Shown in pieces: positions 45,833-55,234 of a stretch of 64,000 nt of DNA. Origin of the DNA: Phaeobacter sp. J2-8 (GTDB taxonomy: Bacteria; Pseudomonadota; Alphaproteobacteria; Rhodobacterales; Rhodobacteraceae); the NCBI RefSeq assembly GCF_022867865.1, contig NZ_JALIEC010000008.1, forward strand, positions 80,374 through 144,373. The letters are read 5' to 3'. Positions within the stretch are counted from its first letter, which is position 1, and each line of letters opens with the position of its first letter. Under the pieces are notes generated by a model, which made no database searches, was not told where the DNA came from, and saw only the letters and a list, made by a program, of their open reading frames with translations. Both the position numbers and the translations under genes were made by a program.

Positions 45833-46534
45833 TTACTGCGCAATGGGCAGCCGCAACCGCACGGCGGTTCCCCTGCGTCCGTGGGGCGGATCGAATATGT
45901 CGAAGCTGCCGCCGTGTTTTCGCGCGATTTTGTCGACAATCGCCAAACCCATTCCGGGGCCGGGGCTGTCGTCCCGGGATTGCAATTTGACCATCGGCTT
46001 CAGGACATTTTCCCGTTGTGCCACGGGGATGCCGGGGCCGTCATCGCGCACCCAAACCTCCACCATGTCCCCGACCGCCCGGCCAAGCACCGCTATATGT
46101 GCGGTGGCCGGGTGATGGACAACCGCATTGGACAGCAAATGCCCGACAGCCAGCACAAGATCGGTTTCATTGGTAAAGGCCCGGCTGGCGTCACAGCGTA
46201 TCCGCAGCAAAACCCCCTTTGGCATTTCGACGGCGTCGCGTGCCTGTGACAGGCACCCTGCCAATGCAACGGGTTGCTGATCCGCCATACCCGCCCGCGA
46301 CAGCGCCAACAAACCTTGGATCATATCATCCAATCGCTGGGTGTGGACTTGCAAAAGGGCAAATGACTCTGCCGGGCCGTCTGGCAATTCGATGCCCGCG
46401 TCGGCCAGATCTTCGGTTATCCAGGACGGAAGCTGTGCAATGGCCCGCGTTGATGCGCGCAGGTCATGCGAGAACCGGTAAATCAAGTCTTCAACAGGAT
46501 CTTGTGGCGCCACCACGGGACGATCAGATGGCAT
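45833..46534 (-). CDS. Small histidine kinase without sensor domain
   Basis: 233 aa from the ATG at 46534. It is only a transmitter: the H-box with His23 (YRFSHDLRAS) near the N-terminus, the N-box LLSNAVVHH, and the G-boxes RDDGPGIP and GPGMGLAIVDKIA. No transmembrane or input domain exists. It overlaps the binding-protein gene upstream by 11 bases, so the two are co-translated. It could take its signal from a partner protein. Confidence 0.85.
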   Translation of the reverse strand: MPSDRPVVAPQDPVEDLIYRFSHDLRASTRAIAQLPSWITEDLADAGIELPDGPAESFALLQVHTQRLDDMIQGLLALSRAGMADQQPVALAGCLSQARDAVEMPKGVLLRIRCDASRAFTNETDLVLAVGHLLSNAVVHHPATAHIAVLGRAVGDMVEVWVRDDGPGIPVAQRENVLKPMVKLQSRDDSPGPGMGLAIVDKIARKHGGSFDIFDPPHGRRGTAVRLRLPIAQ

Positions 46535-47963
46535 TGTGTGGCCGGGACACACGTTTCGCCGAGGCTGGATAGCTGCTGTACAGGGCATTCCAACGCTGCA
46601 ATTGTGCGGCGCGCCCGACCTGTTCCGTCGTCAACTCCCATGCCAGTTCGATACTCTTCAGGGCCGCGCGCGGCGGAACTTCCCCTGACAAGGCGTTCAA
46701 CAGCCAGTAATTCAGGGCTTCGAAATAACTGCCGCGCCGGGCGACATAGAAATCCGGAATTGCGTTGCTCATCGCTTGACGGTGCACATTCAAGAAGTCT
46801 TTGCCGTATACTTTAACAATGCCGGGATCCTCGTAATGTTCGACACGATAGGGGTCAAAATAGCCGTCTATTTCGGCGATGGATCTGGCAGAGACCTCTG
46901 TATCGACCGCGGTCTGACAGAAAAGATAAGCCAATTCCGGCACCGGGCAGTGCCGCGCAATCACATAGCTCCACCCCCAATTGAAATAGGCCAAGGGCAC
47001 ATGTTCGCCATCAATCACACCACCGGGCAGTGGCCCGTTGATCACATTGCCATACATGCCCGAACCCGGGGCATTCAGGCTTTTCTGGGTGCCGCCCCAG
47101 CCAATATTGGCAAAAACATCCCCGCGATTGTACCGTTTCCAATTGTCAAAAAGCCCAAGATTTGCGCCGGTCAGGTGCTGGGCAGAGACAATCATCGCCT
47201 CTAGCGCAGCGAGGCCGACCTCGCTTGCCACGCCCGGTCGACAATCCGAATGGAATGGCAACCCGCCCGCAGCGTGAAACCGGGACCACCATTCCCAGGC
47301 GACATAATTTGCGGTCCGAAACAGACATCCACCGTATTGGCCGACCTCTGGGCGATGGAAAAATGCCATTTGCCGGTCCACTTCGTCCCAGGTGCGCGGA
47401 ATCGCAAGCGGCGTGCCGGTCAAATCGGCATAGCGTGATTGTTCATCGGTGTTTTCCATCATTTTGCGGTTGTAAAACATCAAATAAACATCGCCGTCCG
47501 TTTGATACCCCCAATGTTGACCATCAAAAGTATCGCCCGATTGATAAAGCTGTGACCCCGCGAAATCCGACGGCTGGTGTGCTTTGGCAAATTGATCAAC
47601 CGGCCGAATGGCCCGGGATTCGACCAGATCCGGAATGCCAAAGGTCGCGGGAAGGGCGATATCAATTTGGCTTGCGGGGGTGATTGATTCCAGAATCAGG
47701 GCGGAATTGATATTGTCGACATCGGTGACAATCGTTTCCACCGGACAGTTACATTCGAGTTCGAAATGTGCCGTCACCGGCCCAAGATTGGCCTGCGCAC
47801 CATTCGGAACCAGCATCCGCAAAGGGCGACCAAGCCGCGTCAGCAGAGCCTGCATCTGGCGCTCGCTGATCTGAGACCGATCAGCGGCGGCTTGCGCCAA
47901 CCCGGCAAACGGCATCGCCGCGCTGGCAGCACCCGCAGCAAGTAAAAAACGCCTCGAAAACAT
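46524..47963 (-). CDS. Orphan solute-binding protein linked to a kinase
   Basis: 479 aa from the ATG at 47963. The start MFSRRFLLAAGAASAAM has twin arginines before a hydrophobic stretch, so Tat export is possible. The body resembles family 1 sugar-binding proteins (LRMLVPNGAQANLG, DVYLMFYNRKMMENT, and NWGWSYVIARH). There is no permease or ATPase gene nearby; instead it is followed by a histidine kinase and faces a kinase/regulator operon. A periplasmic sensor role, instead of transport, is therefore plausible but unproven. Confidence 0.72.
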   Translation of the reverse strand: MFSRRFLLAAGAASAAMPFAGLAQAAADRSQISERQMQALLTRLGRPLRMLVPNGAQANLGPVTAHFELECNCPVETIVTDVDNINSALILESITPASQIDIALPATFGIPDLVESRAIRPVDQFAKAHQPSDFAGSQLYQSGDTFDGQHWGYQTDGDVYLMFYNRKMMENTDEQSRYADLTGTPLAIPRTWDEVDRQMAFFHRPEVGQYGGCLFRTANYVAWEWWSRFHAAGGLPFHSDCRPGVASEVGLAALEAMIVSAQHLTGANLGLFDNWKRYNRGDVFANIGWGGTQKSLNAPGSGMYGNVINGPLPGGVIDGEHVPLAYFNWGWSYVIARHCPVPELAYLFCQTAVDTEVSARSIAEIDGYFDPYRVEHYEDPGIVKVYGKDFLNVHRQAMSNAIPDFYVARRGSYFEALNYWLLNALSGEVPPRAALKSIELAWELTTEQVGRAAQLQRWNALYSSYPASAKRVSRPHNAI

Positions 47964-48069
47964 GGCCCCTCCGCAAAGCTGAACAAATGCCATTTTGCAG
48001 GGTTGGATTTAAGAACCGGTAAAGACTTGTGGTTTATTCAAGATGGAATGGCATTGCGGGAAGGGATCA

Positions 48070-49941
48070 ATGGGCCGACGGTCACTTTTATTCAGGTTGC
48101 GGGCGGGCGCAATTTTTCTGGTCTTTTCTGGTCTCTTTTCTCTTTGTGGTGTCTGGTATACATTGGATTGGCTGGGAGGAAAGGCAAAGGATCTGACAAC
48201 AGAAACCTCCTCTCTATTGCAGGTCACCCGAAAGATTCCGGAAATGAGCCTTAAAGTGGGGTCTTTTCCTGCGCGGCTTCTCGATTCAACGCAGACGGCG
48301 GAATTGGCAGAGATGCGTCGCGAAACCCAAATTACCTTTTCAGAAATCATTCCATTGGCAAGCCTGGTCGGTGAAAATGAGGGGCTGGATTTTAAATCCG
48401 GCCAATCGGCATTTCAGGATCTGCTTGCAGTGCAAGAGAAATTCATTGCCGAAAGTACCAAGATAGATGCGCTTGTGAATGCGGAAATTCTTCGGTTGAA
48501 TCGGATGTCGCGTGCCATTCGGCAGGCGAGATCGTCGGTCATGTTGGATTTCGTCACCGCCGCTGCGGAGACGAGCGAACGGCAAAGCTCGGTCAATGTT
48601 CTGTTTGAATTTTCCGAGTTTGAGAGCAATGTGACGACATTGATTGTCTTGACACAATCCTTGCCGACCCTGCCCGCAGAGGCGGCATTGGGCCTTAGAT
48701 CAAATGTCATTCGCCAGATTGATGCCATGACCACCACGCTTGGTCGGTTGCCCGAAAGCAGCGAACGCTCGGCCCTGGCCAAGGACATGAATAACTATCG
48801 TGCGGCCTTCCTTGGGCTGGGCGGCGGATTTGACATGGTCGTGACCCTTGTAACCCTTGAACAAAGCCGTCGCGCCCTTTTGGATCAGGCAATCGGGTTT
48901 GTCGGGACATTGGTCGATTGGAGTGAAAACGTCACCAGCAAGTCGACGGCTGACTTTGAAATGGCTTTGGTGAATATCCAAAACAGAATTGCCGCGGCGC
49001 GGTCAATTGGCGTAACAGTCACCTTGTTTTTCTGGATCGGCTGCGTTTTGTTATTTTGGTACCTTCTGGAAATGAGGTTGTTTCGCCGCTTGGCCGGAAT
49101 TACCGGACATATCCGCGAGATGAATGATGGCCACCTTTCCACTGCGTTGAGAGTTTCCGGCAATGACGAGGTCGGCGAAGTTGAAGAGGCCGTGGATCGC
49201 GCCCGAATTCTGGCGCGGGATCTTACGGACCGGAACGAAGAATTGCATCGGTTTGCCTATGTGGCCGCGCATGATCTTCGTGCGCCGTTACGTGCGGTCA
49301 AATCGTTGATCTCCTGGACGATCGAAGACCACGGCGATGTTTTGCCCGACGAAGCGCGGGAGAACCTCGACACGATGGACGCGCGATTGACGCGGCTTTC
49401 CGAGCTATTGGCGGCGCTGCTGGATTATGCACGCGCGGGTCAGGTCGAGGAGGAAATCGGCGTTTTTGACCTGACTGAATTTGCCTCGGATCTGCGACAG
49501 GTCTATTTTCCGGACAAGAATTTTGAAATCCTGATTGCGGGGATCCCGCCGGTGATTGAGACCTATCCAACACCAATTCAGACCATTTTGCTGAACCTTG
49601 TCAGCAATGCCATCAAGCATCATGATCGGCCGGATGGACGTATCGTTCTGGATGCGGCTTTTACTCCAACCGGCATGCGATTTCGTGTCAGCGATGATGG
49701 CCCGGGGATTCCCAAGAAATACCAGGACCGAATATTTGTATTGTTCCAAACTTTGAAATCCCGCGATGATGTCGAAGGATCGGGTCTCGGGCTGGCATTG
49801 ATTCAAAAGCTCGCCATTTCTTTTGGGGGCAGTGTTTTTGTGCTGTCAAACCCGGAGGTTGCCCGGGGCTGCGTATTTGAAGTTCACCTGCCGTTTGGCG
49901 CCGCTGTCAAACCCTTTACACCCAAGGAGATTGCCGCATGA
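48070..49941 (+). CDS. Membrane histidine kinase
   Basis: 623 aa from the ATG at 48070, preceded by GGGAAGGGA; an ATG nine codons upstream is weaker. TM1 is at about residues 10-33, then a 280-residue helical periplasmic sensor, TM2 at about 312-335 and a HAMP-like linker. HisKA follows with His401 (AYVAAHDLRAPLRAV), then the ATPase with LLNLVSNAIKHH, SDDGPGIP and GSGLGLALIQKLA. The phytochrome-kinase style of H-box is typical for partners of single-domain regulators. It overlaps the next gene by four bases and diverges from the orphan binding protein. Confidence 0.9.
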   Translation: MGRRSLLFRLRAGAIFLVFSGLFSLCGVWYTLDWLGGKAKDLTTETSSLLQVTRKIPEMSLKVGSFPARLLDSTQTAELAEMRRETQITFSEIIPLASLVGENEGLDFKSGQSAFQDLLAVQEKFIAESTKIDALVNAEILRLNRMSRAIRQARSSVMLDFVTAAAETSERQSSVNVLFEFSEFESNVTTLIVLTQSLPTLPAEAALGLRSNVIRQIDAMTTTLGRLPESSERSALAKDMNNYRAAFLGLGGGFDMVVTLVTLEQSRRALLDQAIGFVGTLVDWSENVTSKSTADFEMALVNIQNRIAAARSIGVTVTLFFWIGCVLLFWYLLEMRLFRRLAGITGHIREMNDGHLSTALRVSGNDEVGEVEEAVDRARILARDLTDRNEELHRFAYVAAHDLRAPLRAVKSLISWTIEDHGDVLPDEARENLDTMDARLTRLSELLAALLDYARAGQVEEEIGVFDLTEFASDLRQVYFPDKNFEILIAGIPPVIETYPTPIQTILLNLVSNAIKHHDRPDGRIVLDAAFTPTGMRFRVSDDGPGIPKKYQDRIFVLFQTLKSRDDVEGSGLGLALIQKLAISFGGSVFVLSNPEVARGCVFEVHLPFGAAVKPFTPKEIAA

Positions 49942-50366
49942 CAGACAAGAGCCGCGTGACGTTTCTCATTGTAGACGACGATTCCGTCGCCGTTATGGCG
50001 ATAAAGAGAACGTTAAGGAAATTGAGGCTGACCAACCCTGTCGAAGTGGCCAGAGATGGGCAGGAGGCGCTTGATTTGTTGCAAGGCAACGGAATTTCGC
50101 CAATCAAGAAACCCTATATCATCTTGCTTGACCTCAACATGCCACGCATGTCCGGATTGGAATTTCTGGCCGTGGTTCGGGAAGATAAGGAGCTTGCGAA
50201 TTCAGTGGTGTTTGTGCTGACGACATCGGATGCGCCGTCGGACATCGCCGCGGCCTATCGCCATAAAATTGCCGGGTATATTGTAAAAGAAAACGCCAGT
50301 GAAACAATCAGCACCGCAATTTCGATGCTGGACAGCTATACGGAAATTGTTTCATTTGATAAATAG
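49938..50366 (+). CDS. Single-domain response regulator
   Basis: 142-aa receiver of the CheY/Rcp1 type. Acidic pocket in FLIVDDDSVAVMA, phospho-acceptor Asp65 in IILLDLNMPRMSG, the switch Thr in VFVLTTSDAP and Lys in AGYIVKENAS. No output domain, so it passes phosphate on or acts by protein contact. Translationally coupled to the kinase at 48070. Confidence 0.92.
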   Translation: MTDKSRVTFLIVDDDSVAVMAIKRTLRKLRLTNPVEVARDGQEALDLLQGNGISPIKKPYIILLDLNMPRMSGLEFLAVVREDKELANSVVFVLTTSDAPSDIAAAYRHKIAGYIVKENASETISTAISMLDSYTEIVSFDK

Positions 50367-50506
50367 GCTGGCGGTTTTGCTCAAAGGTCGGTCTGCGCCC
50401 GCAGGCCGTTCGGATTAATCAATTATTTGTATCGGAGTTGGCCGCAGTGGGCCTATCGCCCGGCGGAACGCGGTATGTCGCGCCCAGCCGGGAAGGGTAT
50501 TGGGGG

Positions 50507-51184
50507 TCAATTGTAGGGCTTCAAAAAGCCCTGACTGTATTGTTCAACCTCGTCGAAGTAGCGCCAGATCCTCAGGCAATGTTCTTCGATTTCGTCAAGC
50601 GCCTCTGGCGAGGGTCGCAGGTTTTGCGCGTGGCAGGATCGGATAAAGTTTGTCTTTTTATAGATCTGCTTCAAGCGCGGTTGAATTTCGGTGACCAATT
50701 CGGCGGCAATGCCCTGGATCACGCAATCGGTGGCAATCCGCATTTCCTCAAGCGCCATCTTGTCCAGAAGACCGACCGACAGGGCGGATTGAATCGTGTC
50801 GCGCAGACGGGTCACCGTCAGACTTTCCTTGGGCAAGAAGTTCGCACAGCCCAACCGCATGGATTGGACAATCGTTTCCGCATCATCATGTCCGGAAACC
50901 ATGATGACCGGTGAATGCGCATTGATCCGGTTGCTGCGCACCAATTCCAAAGCATCATGGCCCGTCATCTCGCCCAGCTCATGGTCGAGCAGGAAGAGGT
51001 CAATGTCCTTGGAATCGACAATCCATGAAAATTCTTCAAGCGTGGCGCAAGTCGATACACCAACCGGCGCGCCGATTTTGCCAATCATCCTTTTCAGGTT
51101 TTGACGATCAAAGGTATTGTCGTCCAGAATTGCGATTTCAATTTGCTGATCTTCGGCTTTGTCCGCACCGGGCATATCCAGCAT
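50507..51184 (-). CDS. Response regulator with helical C-terminal extension
   Basis: 225 aa. The receiver domain covers residues 14-135 (IAILDDNTFDRQNL, Asp67 in LFLLDHELGEMTG, VIMVSGHDDAET, Lys in ANFLPKESLT). The remaining 90 residues are predicted helical, with RIATDCVIQGIAAELVTEIQ and a WRYFDEVEQY end, and match no DNA-binding family that I recognise. It is convergent with the single-domain regulator and probably part of the same signalling group. Confidence 0.82.
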   Translation of the reverse strand: MLDMPGADKAEDQQIEIAILDDNTFDRQNLKRMIGKIGAPVGVSTCATLEEFSWIVDSKDIDLFLLDHELGEMTGHDALELVRSNRINAHSPVIMVSGHDDAETIVQSMRLGCANFLPKESLTVTRLRDTIQSALSVGLLDKMALEEMRIATDCVIQGIAAELVTEIQPRLKQIYKKTNFIRSCHAQNLRPSPEALDEIEEHCLRIWRYFDEVEQYSQGFLKPYN

Positions 51185-51327
51185 GACGTTACTCCATTCG
51201 TTGCCTGAACAACTTTTTCAGAAGTTGGCCTACAAATATTTAACGCCGGAAATTTAAACGCCTAAATTTTAAGGAGAAATCTCAATGCCGCAGGCTGCGA
51301 CCGGGCGGGGCGGTTTGCCGCCGCCGG

Positions 51328-52575
51328 TCAGCCCCATGTTGCCAGCGCCGCAGCCAGCTCCCGGTGGTCGCGGGCATAGTCGGCCAGCTCGACATCGGCC
51401 GCCGCCGCATCCCATGCCTGGCGAATGGCGCGCACGCCCGCCGCCGCCCCCATCGGGTGGCCATGAATGCCGCCGCCGCCAAGGTACATAAGGTCCAACG
51501 TGCGCCCGGTTTGGCGATAGGTGTCCACGGCCTGGCCGCCCCATTGCCCGGAACAGACCACAGGCAGCGCGCGGTCGCTTTCGTCAAAAATCGGCTCGGC
51601 CATCGCGTGAAAGGACCGCACAAAGCTTTCGTCTGGTTCCCAGTATTTGGCGCGGATGCCGTTGATCTGAAACTGATCCACTCCCAGCAGGCGCCAGATT
51701 CTCTGATAGGCGCGGAATTCCATGCCGAAACCGGGGTGCCGGGTCAGCACATCCCAGCCGTTGCGATGGGCATGCAGACACAACCCGGAGCGTTTGCGCA
51801 AAAACGCCATGCCGCCGTAGCCGATGGAATTGATATTGATGACGGCGGCATTGCCGCCCGCCGCAACCACCATGTCATGGTTGCGCATCATCACATCCGG
51901 GTCAGCCGACGAGATGCCAAAGGCATACATCACCCGTTTGCCGGTTTTCTGTTCATGCGCGTCGATCACCGGCATGATGGCCTTGATCCGGTCAGACAGC
52001 GGCGAATAGCCGGGGTTCATCAGCTTTTCATCATCCTTGATGAAATCAACCCCGGCGTCGCAAAGCTGGGCCACGACGGCGGCGGTTTCATCCGGTAAAA
52101 GCCCAAGCGACGGTTTGATGATCGAGGCGATCATCGGCCCCGCGGTCACGCCCATCAGCCGCCGGGATCCTGCGATGCCGAATTGCGGCCCCGGATGACA
52201 GGACCAGGCGGCAGGCAAATCAATATCCATCACCCGAATACCGCTGAGCCCACGCACCGCGAAGACACCGCCAACCGTGATGGTCATCAAGGCGGCAATA
52301 TCCGTGCCAACCGCCTCTAGCGGATAGGCGATCACCACATCGGCCCGGTTGTACGGCCCCTGGCCACCGGGGTCGGGCAGGGTGGGCACATCTGTCGGGG
52401 CCAGCGGTGTGATTGCTTCGACGCGCGCGGCGCAACGGGCCTGAACAGCGGCGGTTTCACCGGGCAATTCGGTAAAGGTGCCGGTCGATTGATCCGAGGC
52501 TATCTTTGCCGCCAGGGCCGCAATGTCGCCGGCGGTTTCAAGACGATAGGTGACTCTGATCCATGCATTGCCCAT
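51328..52575 (-). CDS. RuBisCO-like protein, probable OiaX/OiaT-type 3-oxo-isoapionate-phosphate enzyme
   Basis: 415-aa form IV RuBisCO-like protein. Retained positions: Lys154 (IIKPSLGL), Lys180/Asp182/Glu183 (FIKDDEK; carbamylated Lys and Mg ligands in RuBisCO), His270-Arg271 (HAHRNG), Lys310 at the loop-6 place (IRAKYWE), and the phosphate loop LGGGGIHGHPMGAAAG. Lys177 and His327 of RuBisCO are replaced (Ser, Gln). It is thus not a CO2-fixing enzyme but should bind Mg and a phosphorylated substrate. In the D-apionate pathway, RuBisCO-like proteins OiaX (decarboxylase) or OiaT (transcarboxylase/hydrolase) act after kinase OiaK; an OiaK-like kinase and an ApnO-like gene are adjacent. Which of the two it is cannot be told here. 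Confidence 0.72.
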   Translation of the reverse strand: MGNAWIRVTYRLETAGDIAALAAKIASDQSTGTFTELPGETAAVQARCAARVEAITPLAPTDVPTLPDPGGQGPYNRADVVIAYPLEAVGTDIAALMTITVGGVFAVRGLSGIRVMDIDLPAAWSCHPGPQFGIAGSRRLMGVTAGPMIASIIKPSLGLLPDETAAVVAQLCDAGVDFIKDDEKLMNPGYSPLSDRIKAIMPVIDAHEQKTGKRVMYAFGISSADPDVMMRNHDMVVAAGGNAAVININSIGYGGMAFLRKRSGLCLHAHRNGWDVLTRHPGFGMEFRAYQRIWRLLGVDQFQINGIRAKYWEPDESFVRSFHAMAEPIFDESDRALPVVCSGQWGGQAVDTYRQTGRTLDLMYLGGGGIHGHPMGAAAGVRAIRQAWDAAAADVELADYARDHRELAAALATWG

Positions 52576-52641
52576 TGCGGAATTCTTGCCTTTGCTAAGG
52601 CGCCCGCCATGGTCGGCGGGCGCATCCTGTGATTTGGCCGC

Positions 52642-53658
52642 TCAGGATTGCGCGGCCTCCTGGTGGTATTGGGTCAGGATCTCGACCTCTTGTTTCGAGC
52701 CGAGGATGACCGGCACCCGCATGTGGTGGCTGGTGGGGGTCACATCCATGATCCGTTCGGTCCCGGTCGAGGCCGCGCCGCCCGCCTGTTCGACGATCAT
52801 CGCCATTGGGTTGGCTTCGTACATCAGGCGCAGCTTGCCGCCCATTTCGCGGTTGCCATCATCGCAAGGATAGATGAACACACCGCCACGGGTCAGAATA
52901 CGGTGAACATCGGCCACCATGGCCGCAACCCAGCGCATGTTGAACTTCTTTTGCCGCGGGCCGGTTTTGCCCTGAATACATTCGTCATAGTAACGTTTGA
53001 TCGGCTGGTCCCACATCTGATACCGCGAGGTGTTGATCGCAAATTCGGCCGCGGCTTCGGGGATTGTCATATCTGGATGGGTGACGCGGAATTCGCCGGT
53101 GCCGGTCTGGTGGGTCAGACAATGCACGCCATTTCCGGTGGTCAGCACCAGGGATGTCGCTGGGCCATAGACCGAATAGCCGGCGCAAACCTGTTTCGAA
53201 CCGGGCCGCAACACCGAACGGTCGTCGCCGGCGTCCAGTTCCGCGTCGATGACCGCCACCGAAAAGATCGAGCCAACCACCATGTTCAGCGCCAGATTGG
53301 AAGAGCCGTCCAGCGGGTCGAAATAGACGATGTAATCGCCGGGCTGGGGGTCTTTCTTCAGCCAGTAAACTTCTTCAACCTCTTCCGAAACCAGGGCCGC
53401 AACCCGGTCATTGCCCGAGCAGTGCCGCACAAAGACATCATTGGCCAGCACATCCAATTGTTGCTGCGTTTCGCCCTGAACATTGGTGTCCTCGGTGGCA
53501 CCCAGAACGCCGGTGAACGCGCCGTTGTGCACCAGGTGCGACACAATCCGGCAGGAGGTGGCAATGTCTTCCAGCAAGGAGACAAGGCTGGGGTCCAGCC
53601 CGTTTTCGCGGTGCTCTTTGGTCAGGAATTCGCGCAGGGTGGCGTGGTGGATGCTCAT
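52642..53658 (-). CDS. fbp: Class I fructose-1,6-bisphosphatase
   Basis: 338 aa from the ATG at 53658, with GGAGAGA ahead. Metal-binding FDPLDGSSNL, the preceding acidic loop SEEVEEVYW, and the sugar-phosphate residues GGKLRLMYEANPM are intact, so it should be active. It dephosphorylates fructose 1,6-bisphosphate in gluconeogenesis (or sedoheptulose bisphosphate). Lying between the kinase and the RuBisCO-like gene on one strand, it may return triose phosphate from apionate breakdown to hexose; that is inference. Confidence 0.92.
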   Translation of the reverse strand: MSIHHATLREFLTKEHRENGLDPSLVSLLEDIATSCRIVSHLVHNGAFTGVLGATEDTNVQGETQQQLDVLANDVFVRHCSGNDRVAALVSEEVEEVYWLKKDPQPGDYIVYFDPLDGSSNLALNMVVGSIFSVAVIDAELDAGDDRSVLRPGSKQVCAGYSVYGPATSLVLTTGNGVHCLTHQTGTGEFRVTHPDMTIPEAAAEFAINTSRYQMWDQPIKRYYDECIQGKTGPRQKKFNMRWVAAMVADVHRILTRGGVFIYPCDDGNREMGGKLRLMYEANPMAMIVEQAGGAASTGTERIMDVTPTSHHMRVPVILGSKQEVEILTQYHQEAAQS

Positions 53659-53742
53659 GGCAGGTCTCTCCGATTCATCTGTCGTGGTTTGAATACCACG
53701 GGACTTCGCCCAGCACATTACCCAAGGTTACATCCGGCCATC

Positions 53743-55107
53743 TTATCGCAGGCCCCCGCCATCACGCACCCATCCGAAATAGTCCGGGCTGCCCATTTGC
53801 CCGCCCTTCAGCGCCAGTTCCAGACCGTCCATCGCGCCCCTGGCATGGGCACGGAAAATGGAGGCACCGGGAATGGTCGGGGCCAAGGCGGACAGGGCAA
53901 AAATCCCCAGCTCCTGCGTGGCAAAGCCGGATGTATCGCCGCCGGAAACCACGGCGCGGCGCAGGCCGTTTTGCGCCAGCACCCGCGCCAACAACCGGCC
54001 CAGCGCCGCGCCGATGTGATGGTTGGCGGTGGGCATGTCGATGGCGCTGGCCGAAACCGCAGCGCGCAACCGGGCCACCGCCGGATCATCCGGGCCAGAG
54101 GCGGTGTAGATCAACGGGTCGCGGCCATCCGACAGGGCGGCGCGGGCCGCATCACAGCAGCGGTCAATTTCGGCTTCGATGGCCTTTGCGCCGTGACAGA
54201 CCGCGGTGGCGTCGAACTCAATACAGGCAAAGCCGTTGTTGCGTGACCAATTGATCTGATCCGCCGTTGTGGGCGAGACGGAGCCAGAGACCGACACCAT
54301 GCCATCGGAGCGCCCAATTCCCGGCGGCGGCGGGATCATGTCCAATGCGCCGGTGTGCTGCCAGTGGGCAACAAGGGCGAATTCCACCCCCTGCGAGCCG
54401 ACAACAAACCGGCTTTTGTCGCGGGCGGTCCAAATGACCCGCCCGGCAGCAGTGTCGGAGGCGTGATCCATCGAATCCAGCGAGACAAGTTTGATGCGAT
54501 CCGGGGCGGCGGTGTCGGGCAATGCAACCCCGCTGGCCAGCTGTTCCAGCGACAGCAACGCCGGGTCAATCCGGTCCGATTGCCGCGAAATATGCAAGGC
54601 CACATCGGATTCATCCATCGGCGTGACCGGATGGCGCGACATCACCGGGTGCCGGTCCAGCCGATGCACATCCGCGCCCATACCGGCAAAGAGATGGCCG
54701 AAACATTGATACCGCCGCATCTGCGGCGCGGCGACCATCACCGGCACAACGGGGCTGTTCATCACTTTGGCACCAATCTCGGTTGCGCGTCCGATTGAGC
54801 CGACCTCGGGGCTGGAATCCAGTGTCGAGCACACCTTATAATGCAGCAATTGCGGGTTCATTGCCCTGAGCCGGGCAAACACATCCGGCAAATGGCGGTC
54901 CATCCATTCCGGGTTTTGTGCCCGCGCGGTCGAGGCCACCCCAATCGCGCGCAGATCCGGGAAGCGGGACAATTGCTCTGGCGTTGGCACGTCCAGGAAC
55001 AGCATCGAGGGCACCCCGGCAAAGGTCAGAACTTCCATTACTGCAGAGGCGCCGGTAAAGTCATCGCCATACCAAGCGAGCCATAAGTCCTGGTTTTGAG
55101 GTGCCAT
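53743..55107 (-). CDS. oiaK: DUF1537 four-carbon acid sugar kinase, probable 3-oxo-isoapionate kinase
   Basis: 454-aa two-domain kinase. N-terminal substrate domain: WYGDDFTGASAVMEV and HYKVCSTLDSSPEVGSIGRA, with VMVAAPQMRRYQCFGHLF. C-terminal ATP domain: SGSVSPTTADQI and VVSGGDTSGFATQELGI. DUF1537 kinases phosphorylate C4-C6 acid sugars. OiaK of the D-apionate pathway belongs here, and the neighbours (ApnO-like and RuBisCO-like) point to that activity; erythronate or threonate kinases are alternatives. First gene of the leftward operon; diverges from the ApnO-like gene. Confidence 0.72.
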   Translation of the reverse strand: MAPQNQDLWLAWYGDDFTGASAVMEVLTFAGVPSMLFLDVPTPEQLSRFPDLRAIGVASTARAQNPEWMDRHLPDVFARLRAMNPQLLHYKVCSTLDSSPEVGSIGRATEIGAKVMNSPVVPVMVAAPQMRRYQCFGHLFAGMGADVHRLDRHPVMSRHPVTPMDESDVALHISRQSDRIDPALLSLEQLASGVALPDTAAPDRIKLVSLDSMDHASDTAAGRVIWTARDKSRFVVGSQGVEFALVAHWQHTGALDMIPPPPGIGRSDGMVSVSGSVSPTTADQINWSRNNGFACIEFDATAVCHGAKAIEAEIDRCCDAARAALSDGRDPLIYTASGPDDPAVARLRAAVSASAIDMPTANHHIGAALGRLLARVLAQNGLRRAVVSGGDTSGFATQELGIFALSALAPTIPGASIFRAHARGAMDGLELALKGGQMGSPDYFGWVRDGGGLR

Positions 55108-55158
55108 TCATTCGCCAATCTGTTCGGAGCGCGCGGGGAGCCTTGCGGCTTGACTTGC

Positions 55159-55189
55159 ATATCTAATTAGTATGTGGTTATACCAGTTG
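55159..55189. promoter_or_regulatory. Dyad and TATRCYAGT motif copy 2 (oiaK / apnO gap)
   Basis: CATATCTAATTAGTATG (55159-55175) is an imperfect dyad around TCTAATTAG, and TATACCAGT follows at 55180-55188. They lie between the divergent kinase and ApnO-like genes and resemble the motif at 44828, 59194 and 63687. Confidence 0.5.
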
Positions 55190-55234
55190 TCAATTCCATT
55201 TCCGGCAACGACCGAGACTTCGAGGAGAGAGATC

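Noticed and set aside
51328..52575. True RuBisCO large subunit (carbon fixation)
   Set aside because: Several active-site positions are changed, the length is short (415 aa), and there is no small subunit or phosphoribulokinase; it is a form IV-like protein.
52642..53658. FBPase as part of a Calvin-cycle cluster with the RuBisCO-like gene
   Set aside because: No cbb genes (prk, tkt, fba, cbbR) are present; the neighbours are acid-sugar enzymes.
52648..54246. Long plus-strand open frame of 532 codons opposite FBPase and the kinase
   Set aside because: It lies antisense to two well-conserved genes and shows no family motif.
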